Assembly: GCA_030141605.1 (NCBI GenBank)
Contig: JAQGDQ010000083.1
Location: forward strand, 374,001-438,000
Length of the DNA: 64,000 nucleotides
DNA from: Tubiluchus corallicola
Lineage: Eukaryota; Priapulida; Priapulimorpha; Priapulimorphida; Tubiluchidae
Reading direction: 5' to 3'
Positions 1 through 13,016 of this stretch are shown here, piece by piece (within the stretch, counting starts at the first letter, position 1; each line of letters starts with the position of its first letter). The notes beneath the pieces were generated by a model. That model had not been told where the DNA came from and did no database searches. It worked only from the letters and a program-made list of their open reading frames with translations. Both the position numbers and the translations under genes were made by a program.

Positions 1-326
1 AAAACCACGATATATTAAGCCATGAATAAACTTTAGGCAAACGGATTTCCAATCCATGGGCGAGAAGTTTACGTTTGTTAGAGATGGTATTACAACAACA
101 TCAGTTCATGTGTAACAACATAGGCGCAATATTGTGAATCTAATTTACCGTGGTTACTGTGAAAAAGAATCTTACAAGGTGTTATTATTGTCTTGTAATA
201 ATCAGCCACCTTTGTGATTACTGGAAAGATAGTAGTTTAGTATTCATAGGAGTTACTTTCATGTAAGAAATCGTGCTAAGATTCGTGAAAATTGATTTGT
301 AAAACAGGTATTCACACTTCTTACAG
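1..326. other. Probable intron or upstream region of the first gene
   Basis: No coding signal is visible. The stretch ends in a pyrimidine-rich tract and an AG at 325-326, which looks like a splice acceptor for the exon that follows. It is therefore probably an intron whose upstream exon lies outside the window. Confidence 0.4.
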
Positions 327-3300
327 TGAAACAAGTAATCTACTGTTCGTCGAAAAGTAATATGGAAGAGTGTATACCTAGAGTGCTCAGAAAAGAATTA
401 GACGCAGAGTTAGCTCTAGAAGAAGCCAACCTAAGAAGCAGGTCCTGGTATCATGGCAGTATTTCCAGGCAGAAATCGGAACAGCTGGTGAAATCAAACG
501 GAAATTTTCTCGTCCGAGACTGCACAACACGACCAGGTAAACCCCAAAACATATTTTTACACGGTATGTCTTGCAGATTAACATCAATTAAATGTTTACT
601 ATCCTTGATGCCATCAATTAGTTAGCACGATCCCGAATGACAAGAATTCTAAAAATAACCAAATTATTTAATGTAAGAGGTGTTATACTTACTCAGAACA
701 ATAAAATTGAACAATTTTATATAGCATTTTGAATCCGTTAGGAAGAAACTCACTCTCAAATCTGTAAAAATGTTAACTAGTAATCTAATAAATTGTCCTC
801 GAAATGACTGCGATTATTAATTAGTCGTAGTAATTTACTCCCTATTCTGTCAACTATATAGTTTTAGTTATTCGGCTATTTAAGCTTTCAGCCTTCACTC
901 ATCTAAGCTAGGTCAACCGAGTACTCGTGTCTAGCAATAAAAATACTCAAGCTGAGTAATCAAATTACACCGACTGACCGCTCCTTGTCTGGATTCTCGT
1001 CTCGAATAAATATGGTTTGCAGATTATAGATGATGAGCCAAAATTGCAGAATGGCTTCTTTGCTAAAAATATTTAATATTTTAATAGATAATGTGATTGA
1101 ACTAAATTTAAGCTTCCTTTTAATGAGCCTACATGTTAAAAGGCCTGCATTTAATGACTATGTAAAGTCAGTAGCATTGCTTACAACGTTTTAGAACTAA
1201 GACTTGTTTATTGTGCTTAGGGGAATTTGTGTTGACATCTAGTTGGAAAGGTGTCCCTCTACACTTCATGGTGAACAGTACTGCAATGTCTGAAGGTAGA
1301 AATAGTAAGATCGACGTCAAGTATCACTTTGAGGATGAAATGTTCAACTCGTTAGCTGAAATGATTAGGTAAACAGTCTGCGTTGCTCAGTAAATTTCTG
1401 AAGAATCAGAAAACCCTGTTGTAATTGCTACTGTTACTGACGCCATTATTGCCGTTGTAGTCTTTGCTTTTCACTTTGCTGTTGCCGCTACAGCTCTGCT
1501 GCTGTTGTGGCTGTTCCTTGGTCATTGTTTTCTTTGTTGTTGTCGTTGCTGCTGCTGTTGCTGTTGTTGTAAAGATAGCAACGACTGACGATGAAATTTT
1601 AACGTTACCTTATTCTATCATTTAGTTTATGACAAAACGATAAAAACTGCTTACGTGGATAGGACTGGCAATCAGATTTTTTTAAAATTGCTGAAACGCG
1701 CCAAGTGACTCCTGGTGAACAAATCTTAAACTACATGGAAGTACTAACAAATGCTCTTAATTACAACATATTAAATCTGAACGGCAAGAGCGCGTTAGGT
1801 GTAGCTTTGATAAAAAATTTATGGAAATAATTTGAGGTAAGACCAAATAGGTCCGCTGCAGATTTGTTCTAATAGACAGATTAAGCAGATAGTTTACTAT
1901 TCTTTACGACAATATCATCTACATCACTTTCATGATCATTACGCAAAAGACAGCAGTGTCATGTTAGGTGGCTTTTTATAGTAATAAAGACCAATAATTA
2001 TAAGTTTAAAATTTTGTTATTATTATGGTGGTAGACCCCTATAGATATACCCTGTTATTGGGATATATTTTCACGATATTCACCTAATTTTAGGTTTTAT
2101 GTGGAACGAGCGAAACCAGTCACAGAAGCATCAGGCGCTTTAATAAGCAAACCAATACCACGTACTATTCCACTCAGTTATTATGACAAGAAATTTCCTC
2201 CATTAACTTCTTCTAATCTGAGAGAAGCTCTACTTCATGAACAGATGAAGCAAACACGACCGGCAAAGACCAGATCTGTACCAAATTCTGCCGCCTTGGC
2301 TGTCCACAAAACGGGTGAGAATCGAATTACGTTCAGCGAAAATCTATAATTAATTAATTGTTGTTATTATAGTGATATAGCGGAAAAGCATGTTGGCATT
2401 TCCAAAACAGGAAAACGTCGTAATAGCAGTATCCGGTATTATTTTATTTTCGTAATTTATATAGTTTGCTTTTATTCACAAGTATTTACTTCTGGTGGAA
2501 AAGCGAGGGAATAATTCTCCCCTCAAGCGCCCATTTAGGAGAAAAGTCGAAATTCCGTTTTTGCTGTTCCCTTTAAGGAATGCATACACACACAGATAAA
2601 CAAAAATTGTTATATAAGCTATCTTCGTTGTAAGATTTTATAACCTACAAACCTAAGATTTTGGAACTTTAACCTTCCATTGAAACAAAAAAGTAAATTG
2701 TGACCTTTCATCCTACAAGATGGTTTGCTTATTTCCTGTCTAACATTTCACATTTAAATAATGTTTAATTTACGATTTAATTTGCGTTTGGTGATCATGG
2801 TTTGACAATCATTACAGAAATCAAGCCGAGAGAGAAACTTAAAGGAGTATTTGCCAGGTTTAACAAAAAACCCAAAGTTCCTAAATTGGTACAGCCGGAA
2901 ACATTTTCTTACAGCACCTCTTCAGATTATGACAATCGTGGCGAGGAAGATGATGGCGAGCACGATTATGCCGAGCAGCGTCCTCGAGAAGAACAGCATG
3001 TACTCACTGGAACTTTGCCAAGATTTGGAAGCGAACCAGTTTTGAGTCCTTCCATGCAGAAAAGGGTCTCCGTCCTAGGTCATGTGCCATACTTTACTCT
3101 GCAATATGCGCAGCCCGTAGTCACCGGTTCGAATCCAGACTTGACTAGGGAACCGCCAAAACCAAAACGAGTGCCCAGTCAAAAGTGGAAAATGTCCAGA
3201 CAGTTGGTCTGTGAAAATCCTAGATACCATGACTATGATGAGTTGGATGATCCTGATGATGAAGAACATGAAGACTCTGCTGGTGGTAGTCGCATACGCG

Positions 3301-6300
3301 TCACAGCAGCACAACTGCCAGGCATTCAAACTGGAGAAACCGTAAGCATAATCCCTCGGCAAAGAGGTGTTCAGCATCTGCAAAAGTCCTCCGCTTCTAG
3401 TCCCAGTAAAATCCTGCCATACAGGAGAACTCAACATGTAAACAAAAACATCTCGTTGCCATACACAAAGAAAACTAAAAAACAGAAGGATCGTGTGCAG
3501 AAAAAACCTGATTCAGATAAAGAAACAGAAAATAGTAGCAGGAGTAGAGAGAAAAAAGGAATAAGAACGCCTCGCGATCATCACAAAGAATATCTCAAAA
3601 CTTCAGCAGTTTCTGCTAGTTCCAACACGAATAACGACTATGATGAGCCAGACAGTTCCGGGGATTTCTTTTATGATGTAAAACAACTAGAGGAAATATG
3701 GGAAACGTCGTATTTCCATTTAGATGGTTTTAAAAGTTCTTATTTAACAGAGGGAAACAAACCTCTTGACGTCAAAGCCATACAGAGCATCATTGCTACA
3801 CTAAAGACGACAAACCACAGTGAACTGGCGAGACATTTAACGCTCGTAGACTGTGATGTAATTCGCGCATCGTATGACTTCGGAATGAACGTCACATCCG
3901 GTTTCGAATTGTTGATTCTTCCTCACGGATCGCGGTTCCGACAGGATTTATTGGAAAGGTAATGTATGCAGTGTGCAGGGGCGGAACTAGGGGGGAGCGA
4001 GGGGGCCCCCTGTCAAAATTTGCGCCCCCCCTGCAAAATCGGACAATAATTTTTTTTGCAGTGAAAATTGCAGTTGGCATGTCATCATTTTCAATATGAA
4101 TTAGAATTAGGTAAAAAAATGTTTGGTAGCTTCAGTGCATTATTTTCTTAAAACGTGTGTGTGATAAATTTCTGTGAATAACAATTTTGTTAGAGGCACA
4201 TTAATAACGTTAGCTTAACTGAGAGTTAATTTTCTCATTATTGCTCTGTCCGCTACGCCGTCCTACACACGCTAATTATAGGCCTGCATGCAGTATAAAA
4301 GGGGTTAAAAATTGGCTTAACCATTATTTAACCACTTCGGATACCTCGCCCCCCCCCCCAGAAAATTTTAGCGCCCCCCCCCCGCTTGCCACATCTAGTT
4401 CCGGCCCTGGCAGTGTGGAGGATAAAATACCACCAACCAAACGACCGCCTGCCATAAGACCACATGCATGCTCCTCTTTAACACATTTTGCAAAATTTAA
4501 GTTGATTTTCACACTGTCAAAGGAAAACCAGGCCTAATCTTAAACTGTAAGTCAAAACAATCTACTCTTTAATTTAAAATATTGAAGTGAACCTACTATT
4601 TTTTAAAAGAATGATTTGCGTGAAAGAATTATTACCACACAAACAAGGTAATTTCGTGTTCCCGCGGCTAGTTCTTGTTACATGCATTTCGCCATTTGTT
4701 AGTTGGTCCCTAGCGCATGCATTTCGGAAACGCGTTGCATGAAAAACAACCAGTTCCTTTGTAACGTAATACACAACGTAACGTGTTCGAGAGCTCATAC
4801 GTGAGCACAGCGGTAAATTTTAAATTTCAATTTTTATTTAAAATTTGCCGAGTTTTTGTATATTACTGAATACAACTGAATGTTGTATACTAGTACTGTG
4901 CATAAATTTTTGCTTTCGCAAACTCGTGCAACACGCTCATGGAATGTTTGTGTTGTTCAAAACCATGTTCGTTTGTCATGTCATAAATAGCTAGGCTCGC
5001 CCGCCGTTAATTAAACTTCTACCGTGTTATTTAATTATCATAAATGCTTTGGCATTGTTATATGTGTTAAAATGTATACATTTTATAGTACTTCAAAATA
5101 GGGTAAGAAAAAGCGTCCTGTTTTGCTTTAAATTACTTTAAAACTGCCATTATTTTAAAATAATTTACAATACATATATAATCAAAGGCAGGCTGCGAGT
5201 ATAGTAATTGTTTAGGTAAATAAAAGTTAATAATTTTTAAATAAACATGTAAAAATTAAAACTTTGCAAATATTAGGCGATTTTAAGCCAATTTTTGGGT
5301 ATGTAAAAATCGGCAATCAAACCATGAATGGTAAATGCTGCTAAAAAGAACGCCAAAATAAAAAGCTGGGATGGTAACATCTTTCCCTGCTTATACCAGT
5401 GCGAGGGAGTGGTGAGTGAGAGTGTTGTTTTATTCTTCTCTCATCGCTTTTGTACTCTGCAAGCCGCTTTGTCCATGTTCAAAATTACAAGGCACTGATG
5501 ATTGATCGGGTTCTGCAGAAAAATAAAGTTTTTTTAAGAATATTCACTTTCATAACGATCATTCAGTCGTCAGTTGCTATATTAAAATTAAAACGCACAA
5601 CTAGTCAAGCTGATTGAAATTTCGCTTTTAGAAAGGCCCGGTGCTTTAGCTTGATATAACTCCTACATCAAACTCTGAATTAATACTCCCAGATCCACCC
5701 CTGAGTTGGACAATCCCCGGAAACTCACTACGCCAAATGTCAGGTATTCCAAATGAGAGAAGGAAGGGGAGCTAATTCGAATTTTTACCAATCCATGCAT
5801 AAAATACGCGAGTTTTTACTCTCCAGCGCTTAAGTTTTATGATAAGGAGGACGCCCATCATAACCTGAACTAGGAAGGCCAGGGAAAATAATTTGCATGT
5901 ATACAATTAAGACAAAAACTTTTCACAAAGTAGTCTTGTGTGAGTTAAAAACCTAAAGGAGCTCCTCTACATAATTGTAGAACACCCATTTTAATTTATA
6001 CCGGTAGCAAAAAGACATTTTTAATGCAGCGTTACTAATTTCTCACATAATTTTTTAGGTGGTTTTGTATGGAGATGTTTGTATCCAGCACTATTCTCAG
6101 AGCAAGTGATAGTAACGATCGTTACCAGTTGTTACACAAATGGACGCAGATAGCAGCCGCCTGCAAAGAAATTGGAAACTACTACAGTTTTGGCAGCATC
6201 ATAGAGGCACTTTGTAGCAACCCGGTAAGAGTAAAATCACATTATAGGTGTACTTTTTCACTTGTACGCAAAGATAAGGAGAAGATAAGAACTGAAAATG

Positions 6301-6899
6301 AAATAAGAAATCACCGAAAAGTGAATGAGAGAGAGAGAGAGGGGGGGAGGGGGGAGGCGAGGGTGGCAATGTTTAGCTGTTTACACTTTTTGATAAGAAT
6401 TGTCAATGTAAAACTGAACATTTGTTTCTGTTTGCAGATTTGCAGGCTTGGTGAGTCTTGGGACAGACTTCGCACTGAACACACTGAAACAGCTATTATG
6501 TTCGAGTCTCAGTTCAGAGGTTTGCTCAAAAGTCAGTTGCATTCCGGTATAGTTCTTGGTTTAGATGATCCTCATGCCGTCATTCCGTTGATTACACCTT
6601 TCATAAAGCTACTTGAAATGCAATCTTGTGCTGAACTATACGATGTTGATATGGAAATCATTGCTGCACATTTAGAAGGCGGTCGTAATATCGCCAGACA
6701 ATGTGAAACGTATCAGGAAAACATCCAAAGACGTCTGCCAAGCGATAGCCCTTATTCGGAGGAACTACGAGAAATGTTTAAGACCGAGATGCATTTGAGA
6801 TTACTCTTCGGATCTCAGGGCATCAGAGCTGAACAACATGAACGATACAGCAAATTCAGGCGACTTTTACAAATGATTTCTGAAAACACCGAGGAATGA
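327..6899 (+). CDS. BCAR3: NSP-family adaptor (BCAR3/SH2D3-like): SH2 domain plus RasGEF-like domain
   Basis: Six exons joined by GT-AG introns in consistent phase: 327-536, 1221-1368, 2094-2314, 2818-3958, 6059-6224, 6438-6899 (TGA). From the ATG at 362 the product is 770 aa. The SH2 domain is at about residues 29-127 (WYHG start, FLVRD with phosphotyrosine-binding Arg52), split over exons 1-2. Exon 3 gives the FYVE..KPVTEASGALI..PI.RT.PL stretch that follows SH2 in BCAR3. Exon 4 holds a low-complexity linker containing GSEPVLSPS, as in BCAR3, and starts the Cdc25-like domain (DFFYDVKQLEEIWETS, SGFELLILPHG). Exons 5-6 finish that domain (LRLLFGSQGIRAEQHERYSKF). In the family this C-terminal fold binds Cas (BCAR1) proteins at adhesion and receptor complexes rather than acting as an efficient GEF. 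Exon 1 follows an acceptor with no in-frame stop before ATG 362, so an earlier start outside the window is possible. Assignment to the family is firm; which vertebrate paralogue it corresponds to is not decidable. Confidence 0.9.
3968..4417. mobile_element. hAT-type MITE with 8-bp target duplication
   Basis: Element 3976-4409 (434 bp) starts CAGGGGCGGAACTAG and ends CTAGTTCCGGCCCTG, an imperfect terminal inverted repeat. It is flanked by GCAGTGTG at 3968-3975 and again at 4410-4417, a perfect 8-bp duplication as hAT transposases make. There is no transposase ORF. Runs of C/G lie near both ends. It sits in intron 4 of the BCAR3-like gene, 9 bp after the donor GT. Confidence 0.85.
4524..5012 (+). 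repeat. Dispersed repeat family R1, copy 1
   Basis: About 490 bp running from an AAAACC-GGCC start to CTCGCCCGCCGTTAATTAA. Shared landmarks with three other copies in this window include CAAAACAATCTACTCTTTAA, ACATGCATTTCGCCATT, GAGCTCAT-CGTGAGCAC, TTTGCTTTCGCAAAC and the CGCCCGCCGTTAAT end. No coding capacity or clear long terminal inverted repeat was seen, so the class is unknown. Confidence 0.7.
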
Positions 6900-9833
6900 T
6901 ACAATTTCTTTCAATTATTTGGACAAGGATTGGGTACCTGCTTGACGATTTCTTTTCCACACGACACTTCGTTATAAAAACAAAGACCAATTATAATTGT
7001 GTGTTAGCGTTTTTAAATTTCAATTATTTTGCTCAAACAAACATAATTCCGTTCATATAAATTTCACTTTAGACATTCGGGTTCTTAAAAGTTCAAACTC
7101 AGCATGTCTTAAAGAAAACACATCTATTCTGGCAGCATTTGTTAGTCTCTAATAAAAAAATTAAATTATGTTGCATTGAAACTATACAACAACATAAGAA
7201 AGGAGAAAACGTTTGCAATTCACTCTTTATTATTTTAATAAATTTTAAAGTGAAACTAAAACCTCGTGAGCAACAATGCATTAATATGTTGCACCAATTC
7301 AGAATCATACTCTTTAAGTGGATCATTGGCAAATGAGTTTACCAATACTTTTGTCACCAATAATTATTATTAATTTCCCAAACTTAGAAAAAACTCAGGC
7401 ACACAGACTGAGAGTTGAAAAAGGAAACAATTTGTAGGGTTAAGATCTATATTACCAGTAAAGAGATCTACTGTAACAGTAACCATTGCCGTCCTCTTCT
7501 CAAGGGAAAGCTCTGACAATTCTGAGAACTAAACTGAGAATGGAAGGTCACTGACAATCTCCACTTCTAAAGTAATAATAGATAAAATACGAAGAGTATG
7601 TTTGCAATATATTTTGTTGATTAATTTATTAATTAATCATTTGTAAAGATTACAGTTCCTGTAAGAAAAGCTGACACTACTTGATGACTTATTCTTTTTG
7701 GTAAACATAATGATCAGCACAAAAAGCAAAATGTGTATCTTTATTTAAAAATGAATTGTATGGTCTACACAAGCAGAAATTTTTGTGTAACACAACACAA
7801 TTATGGTAAGCTCAACATAACATTTCTTGTAAAAGTATACCCAACTTTTGATTTTGTTGTTTATTAGTTTACATATAAGTAACCCAATTAGTTCAATTTT
7901 TAATAAAAGCAGCATGAAAGGTATTAGCTCTATCAACAAAATGACATAAAACTAACATTTTTTTTATTATCTACCATTAGTAATAAAAGGTAATTTACAC
8001 ACTTGTAATAAAGGCCAATTGTAAGTTAATGCTTACAAATTATTTGAATATTGAATAGTGACCCAGTGAAGCTGTACTAATCTTGACACACATCTATAAA
8101 TATTGCTTTATGTCTCCTTAAACTTAACATTGATAGTATCAACATCATTACCATCGATAAAAATGACAACAACAACAGCAACACTAACAACAACAACACA
8201 ATTAAAAATTACAACAGAAAAATTAAATTCCAACAATTTTACAATGATATATTTTCATATATCGACACCTTTCAATTTTGTCATTTAAACATGCCAATTT
8301 AGAATATTTATAACACACTCAGAGATAAAGTTTAATAAAGCAAAACAGGAAACCCCCAAAAAGTGTAAAGCACAATACTGATGTAATTGTTGTTAACATT
8401 CACAAAAAGCTACAGCTAAGCAACTTGTAAGTAAAACTTAACAATAAAAATAACAATTTACCACCTGCAGTTTTCAAAATAGTTGGCAATATATACAAAA
8501 AAAATCATAAGTGCTATATTTAACAACATTGAAATACACAATTAACATATAATTTAAAGAAAAGGTTGTATAGCAGATATTATTCACACAACATTGTAAA
8601 AATGTGATTTTTGTTAATTTAGGAAATACATGAATGTGCTAAAGCCACTAATATCATTAGGAGAATATGATAAAACTAAGAAGCCAAGCAAGCGAATATT
8701 GTAGGCTAACATACAGAATGCTAACAGCTACTTGCTTCCAGCCCTGTATTGACGTTTTGATATTTATTACAGCAATTTCTAGTAACCATGAAAAATATTT
8801 GGTTGCCAGAGTAATATTGAAAAGTTTTACATTAATTTCACATTCTGGAAGAAAGTAGCAGACCAATAAATCCGAGAGAAACATTCATTCAGACCAACTG
8901 CACAAAACTATTTGAAATTCATTTACTGGTTTACCTCTTACTTTTTTATCTATTTACTTATGTTTTTTATGTAACAATGACTAAGTACAGTAGGAATGAG
9001 TCGATTTTAATGAAAAACAAACATGCTCCAACTTCAGAAAATTACATAAATCGTAACGTATGTACTACTGACATTCTTAACATAAATGAATTTAGCACAC
9101 ATAAATATAAAATTGTGACAGGCTGAAGCTGAACTGAAGGGTCTACAACACTCTAGTAGCGAAAAGAAACTTCATGGAATGTAATTTATATAATTCATTA
9201 AGGAATACCAAAATGGAATATAGGAGCACCAGTAAAATTTAAAATACCTCATCTGACACATTGTAAGAAAATAAATTCTTGCCTTATAAAAGTTATGCTT
9301 AAAAAATATTTATAATTATTGTTAATCATACATATTACACAGGACAACCGATAGAACGAAAGTTAACAGCTCGAATAATAACATCAGATGTGAAAACAAG
9401 ATTCTGATGCAAGAATAATAAAAATAGCATAAATTCTCCAAATCCAAACATGTATATTGATAGACTGTATGCCAAAAAGTTTGGCAGCACTTGTGACAAC
9501 TTGATCCATTCACTCTAAAAATAGTGTGCGGGTACCCACACACACAACAATTGCACACGATTGGCTAATCTTAAACTTATGAATTAGGGCATTCTAACAT
9601 CACTTGTTAAGGAATTTATTACCACAGTGGATGAGAAGGTTCCACAATGGCTTTTCAATCTTAAAGTGGTGCTTGGAAAGCACCTTATCCTAATAAAAAG
9701 CTAACCGTTTGATACCTGATATGAACGAATACAATGCTCAAAAACAAAGCAACAAATCATGGCATGTTAGTTAGCTGCTATTTCCTACTCATCAGGAATT
9801 TGAATTTGTACTTTTCCTAGAGAGATACAAAAG
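6900..9833. other. Gene-free interval between two convergent genes
   Basis: AT-rich 2.9 kb between the stop of the BCAR3-like gene and the stop of the minus-strand FMO gene. It presumably holds both 3' UTRs: a possible plus-strand AATAAA lies near 7151 and a minus-strand AATAAA (TTTATT on +) at about 9615-9620. Otherwise only short CAA-rich simple sequence near 8165-8215 is visible. Confidence 0.5.
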
Positions 9834-12800
9834 TTAATCTGTAATGATACCTTCCAGATTGGAGAAATCGTGTTCAAAATAATTAAAGAACCCCAATTCA
9901 ATCCACTTTTCTATCATCTTCCAGAAATAAAGAATTCTACACTCAAAGAATTTTTTCACATCTTCATCAACGTTGCCAAGTTTGACTAGATCATTCACCA
10001 TGTCTTTGGGAGACCAAGGTTGGTGAACAAATGAATGTGCCTGATAAGGTTCGAATCCAGCTTCCACTCGTTTCTGGTAGTCTTCAGCAGCATGGCGGTC
10101 CATCTCCTCTGTAGATGGCAGCTCCAACGTTCCATTTAGCACTTTTATAGCAATGGGTGCTTGTAGATGCCCTAAGAGGAAGTCCAGTGGATTATATGGC
10201 AAATTTATAAACATTAATGTATGATACTTTGTATGAATCATGTGGTGGTATAATGGTTTTACATGTCGATCATATTCAACAGTCACTTCACAAGAAGGGT
10301 CGAGAAATGGAAACGTAGTTTTATAACCAGTACACAACATGAGCATATCAGCTTCTTTTTGCTCACCATCAATGAACTTTATCGTATTGCCGTCAACTGA
10401 ATCCACCCACTTGACTGTTTTAATGGGATATTTGCCAGATTTGTACTGTCCAGTAAGGTTCAGAACATCAGTCTTTACAGCTATAGTTATCTCCCCAGCA
10501 TAGGGGTACAATTCTCTAGATATATCAAAGCCAGAAAACTGCGATCCAACAATAACAACCTTTTTACCCTCATAGACTTCGGGGATACGATAATCATGAC
10601 TGTGCATCAATATTCCTTTGAATGTGTCGAGTCCTGGAATGTCAGGCACAAAAGGGTCAGTAAAATGACCAGTGCAAACCAAAACTGCATCAAAAATGCT
10701 CTCCAGAGATTTCTCAGTTATTATGTTTCTTCTTTCTACCCTCCACTGGGGCCTCGTTTCAGAAGCAGAAGGTACACGGCTTACTGATGTAACGATGTGG
10801 CAAAAGTGAATGTTTTCTAAAAGTCCAAATTCTTTTGCATACCCTTGTAGGTAATCAAATACCTAAAAGTAATAAAAATGGCTTAAATTTTCAAATATGT
10901 GCTTGCATAGCAAAATCGTCCATAAGTCGGCAATTAAGCTTTTCTAGTTATTCACATGTCCTGAATCTCCATTTCATGAGGATCATTTTGATACCAAGCT
11001 CATCGCTCTATGTTATTTCTGTGATAATCCACGTTGAAACTGAGGCGCATGCTACCCACTGAAAAATGTAATCTTGAGAAAAATAATGTTGAAATCGGCC
11101 ATTGTTTTTGTGGCGTCTCTACAAAACACTTAGCAAACATATGGAAGTGTGGTTACTATGGATTTTACAAGAGCAAATTGAAGTTACGTTTAAATCCAGT
11201 AGATGGCTCTTCCTGACGAAGATCTGGTCTTGTCAAAAAAAAACCGAAGCAAAATGGCTGCTTCCATGAGCTACAATCGGAGTTAGAAAATACAAGTTTT
11301 TTTTACAAATATAGTAGTAGTTTCTAGACAGAAAAGTGGGTAAGGTGTTATAAAATAAGGTTTTTAGTATTTTTTTGGACATTTTCCTGATAATTCGATG
11401 GTAGAATACAAAAGTCCAGTATATTTAGTATTTGTTTTCATGAAAAATGAAAAATCAACATTTGACCAAATTTTTGGTGCTTTCTACTTTGAAGCATCAT
11501 AATGTAGTTTTAACTATGCTGACTTATGGAGGGTTTTGGCTTGCAAGCACACAAATCACATCTACGAATATTAGGTACATTACCAAAACTTTGTTCATCA
11601 AACAAGAATTTATAATTATTCAAAAAAACTTTTCAAAACATGAAGATGTTAATACTGCCACTACCTTTGCCCGATGAGGAAATAGTTCAACCTCGGGAGG
11701 AAACTTATAACCAGGAAATGCCATTAGATGCTTGGTTGTGACGGCGATCATATTTGTGTAAATAGAAGAGTGAACTGGGTATCCGTCATCATCCAAACCA
11801 ATATTTGATTTGTGATTCCACTGCCCACCTGTTGTAAATGAAAAATTTTAAAGTATACGTGCAATGTACGTACATTTTTATGGTAAATAAATAAAAAAAT
11901 TGTAGGTCAATGTTAAAAGTGAATAATTTATGGACGTGTTTTGGGAAATAATGTCTCCACCAGCAAGCTATCAAACATTGATTTGACATTTCAAATCTCA
12001 TGAAATGAAACCTTGAATTGCATTTAATTTACAGTAGCAACTTCAGATCATAATGTTACGGACCACTGCTTTGCAAGCAATAAAATTCTTAAGAAACATC
12101 TGTTAGAGGGAAGTTAGGACAAAAAATCAGCTCAATTTTCATTTTTACCATGTTTTCACCGTCTAAGATCAACTAGAATAAGAGAAATATAAATTAAAGA
12201 TCAAAGCAAGTGATGAATGAATGTTCATGTTTAGCTTTTGTTTTCTAGTTTGTTAGTGATGAAAATTGGGCATCCAACTTTTTTGTGCAAATTAGCACGT
12301 GAGGTAAAACAAGTTGAACAAGTAAAGAGAGCAGTAGAATAAAGCTTGTACAGTCTTTGGCTTCCAGCAGCTAAATTCCAAGCTTGCCATTAGTTAATCA
12401 CCATGGTTGACGATTAGCTGTTACAGGAAGTTTTCATTTACTTTCAGTTCATTTTATTTACAAGCAAATATTATCAATGGCCATTGTTATATGAAGCTAT
12501 GAGTTTACTTTAGCAATTATTGCTCAACAGCAAATTGCACATAAGATTCTTGGAAGCTTTTTTATCCTACTAGGCTTTATATACCAGCACTGAACAATAA
12601 GAGAACTTACAAAAATAAACAGAAGACAATGTAGTGGCCTAGCACACTCCACTAGTATATTACGGCAAACTATATGTTTCTTCTAAAGAAAATTCTCAAT
12701 CTGTACGTTAATATCTGGAAAAATTTTCTTTGCTAAGAAGTTACTTGAAACCCTTCTCATTAACAACAACAACCATGAGAACTTTTGCGATTCACACAGC

Positions 12801-13016
12801 CCACATGTAGCAGCCAAAAATCAGAATTTAACTTTAATTTCAAAAGCATCAGTGCGTAAAATTACAATTCACAATCATAATCTTACCAACACAATCGTAT
12901 CTTTCGAAAACTTCATATTTGAATTCCTCCGGATGAAGAGATAGGTGTCGTGCACAAGCTAAACCACCTGGACCAGCACCAATAATTGCAACATTTATTT
13001 TTTGTTGTGAACTCAT
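9834..13016 (-). CDS. Flavin-containing monooxygenase
   Basis: Three coding exons on the minus strand: 13016-12887, 11828-11665, 10862-9834, phases 1 and 0, 440 aa. The family uses FAD, NADPH and O2 to oxygenate soft nucleophiles (N or S). Visible motifs: FAD-binding GAGPGG at residues 13-18; the FMO fingerprint F-x-G-x3-H-S-H-x-Y-R beginning at residue 179; a second dinucleotide site VVIVGSQFSG ending near residue 209; and the late LCTGYKTTFPF. The second site lacks the usual middle Gly of GxGxSG (Gln instead). Vertebrate FMOs are about 530 aa and have a C-terminal membrane segment; this protein is shorter and none is evident, so it resembles short invertebrate or fungal types. The ATG lies 2 nt after a strong acceptor (TTTACAG), so a non-coding first exon must lie further upstream. 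Confidence 0.92.

Noticed and set aside
1430-1580. GTT/GCT-rich tract as possible polyglutamine or polyleucine coding exon
   Set aside because: No splice sites in phase with the BCAR3-like gene; cryptic simple sequence within intron 2.
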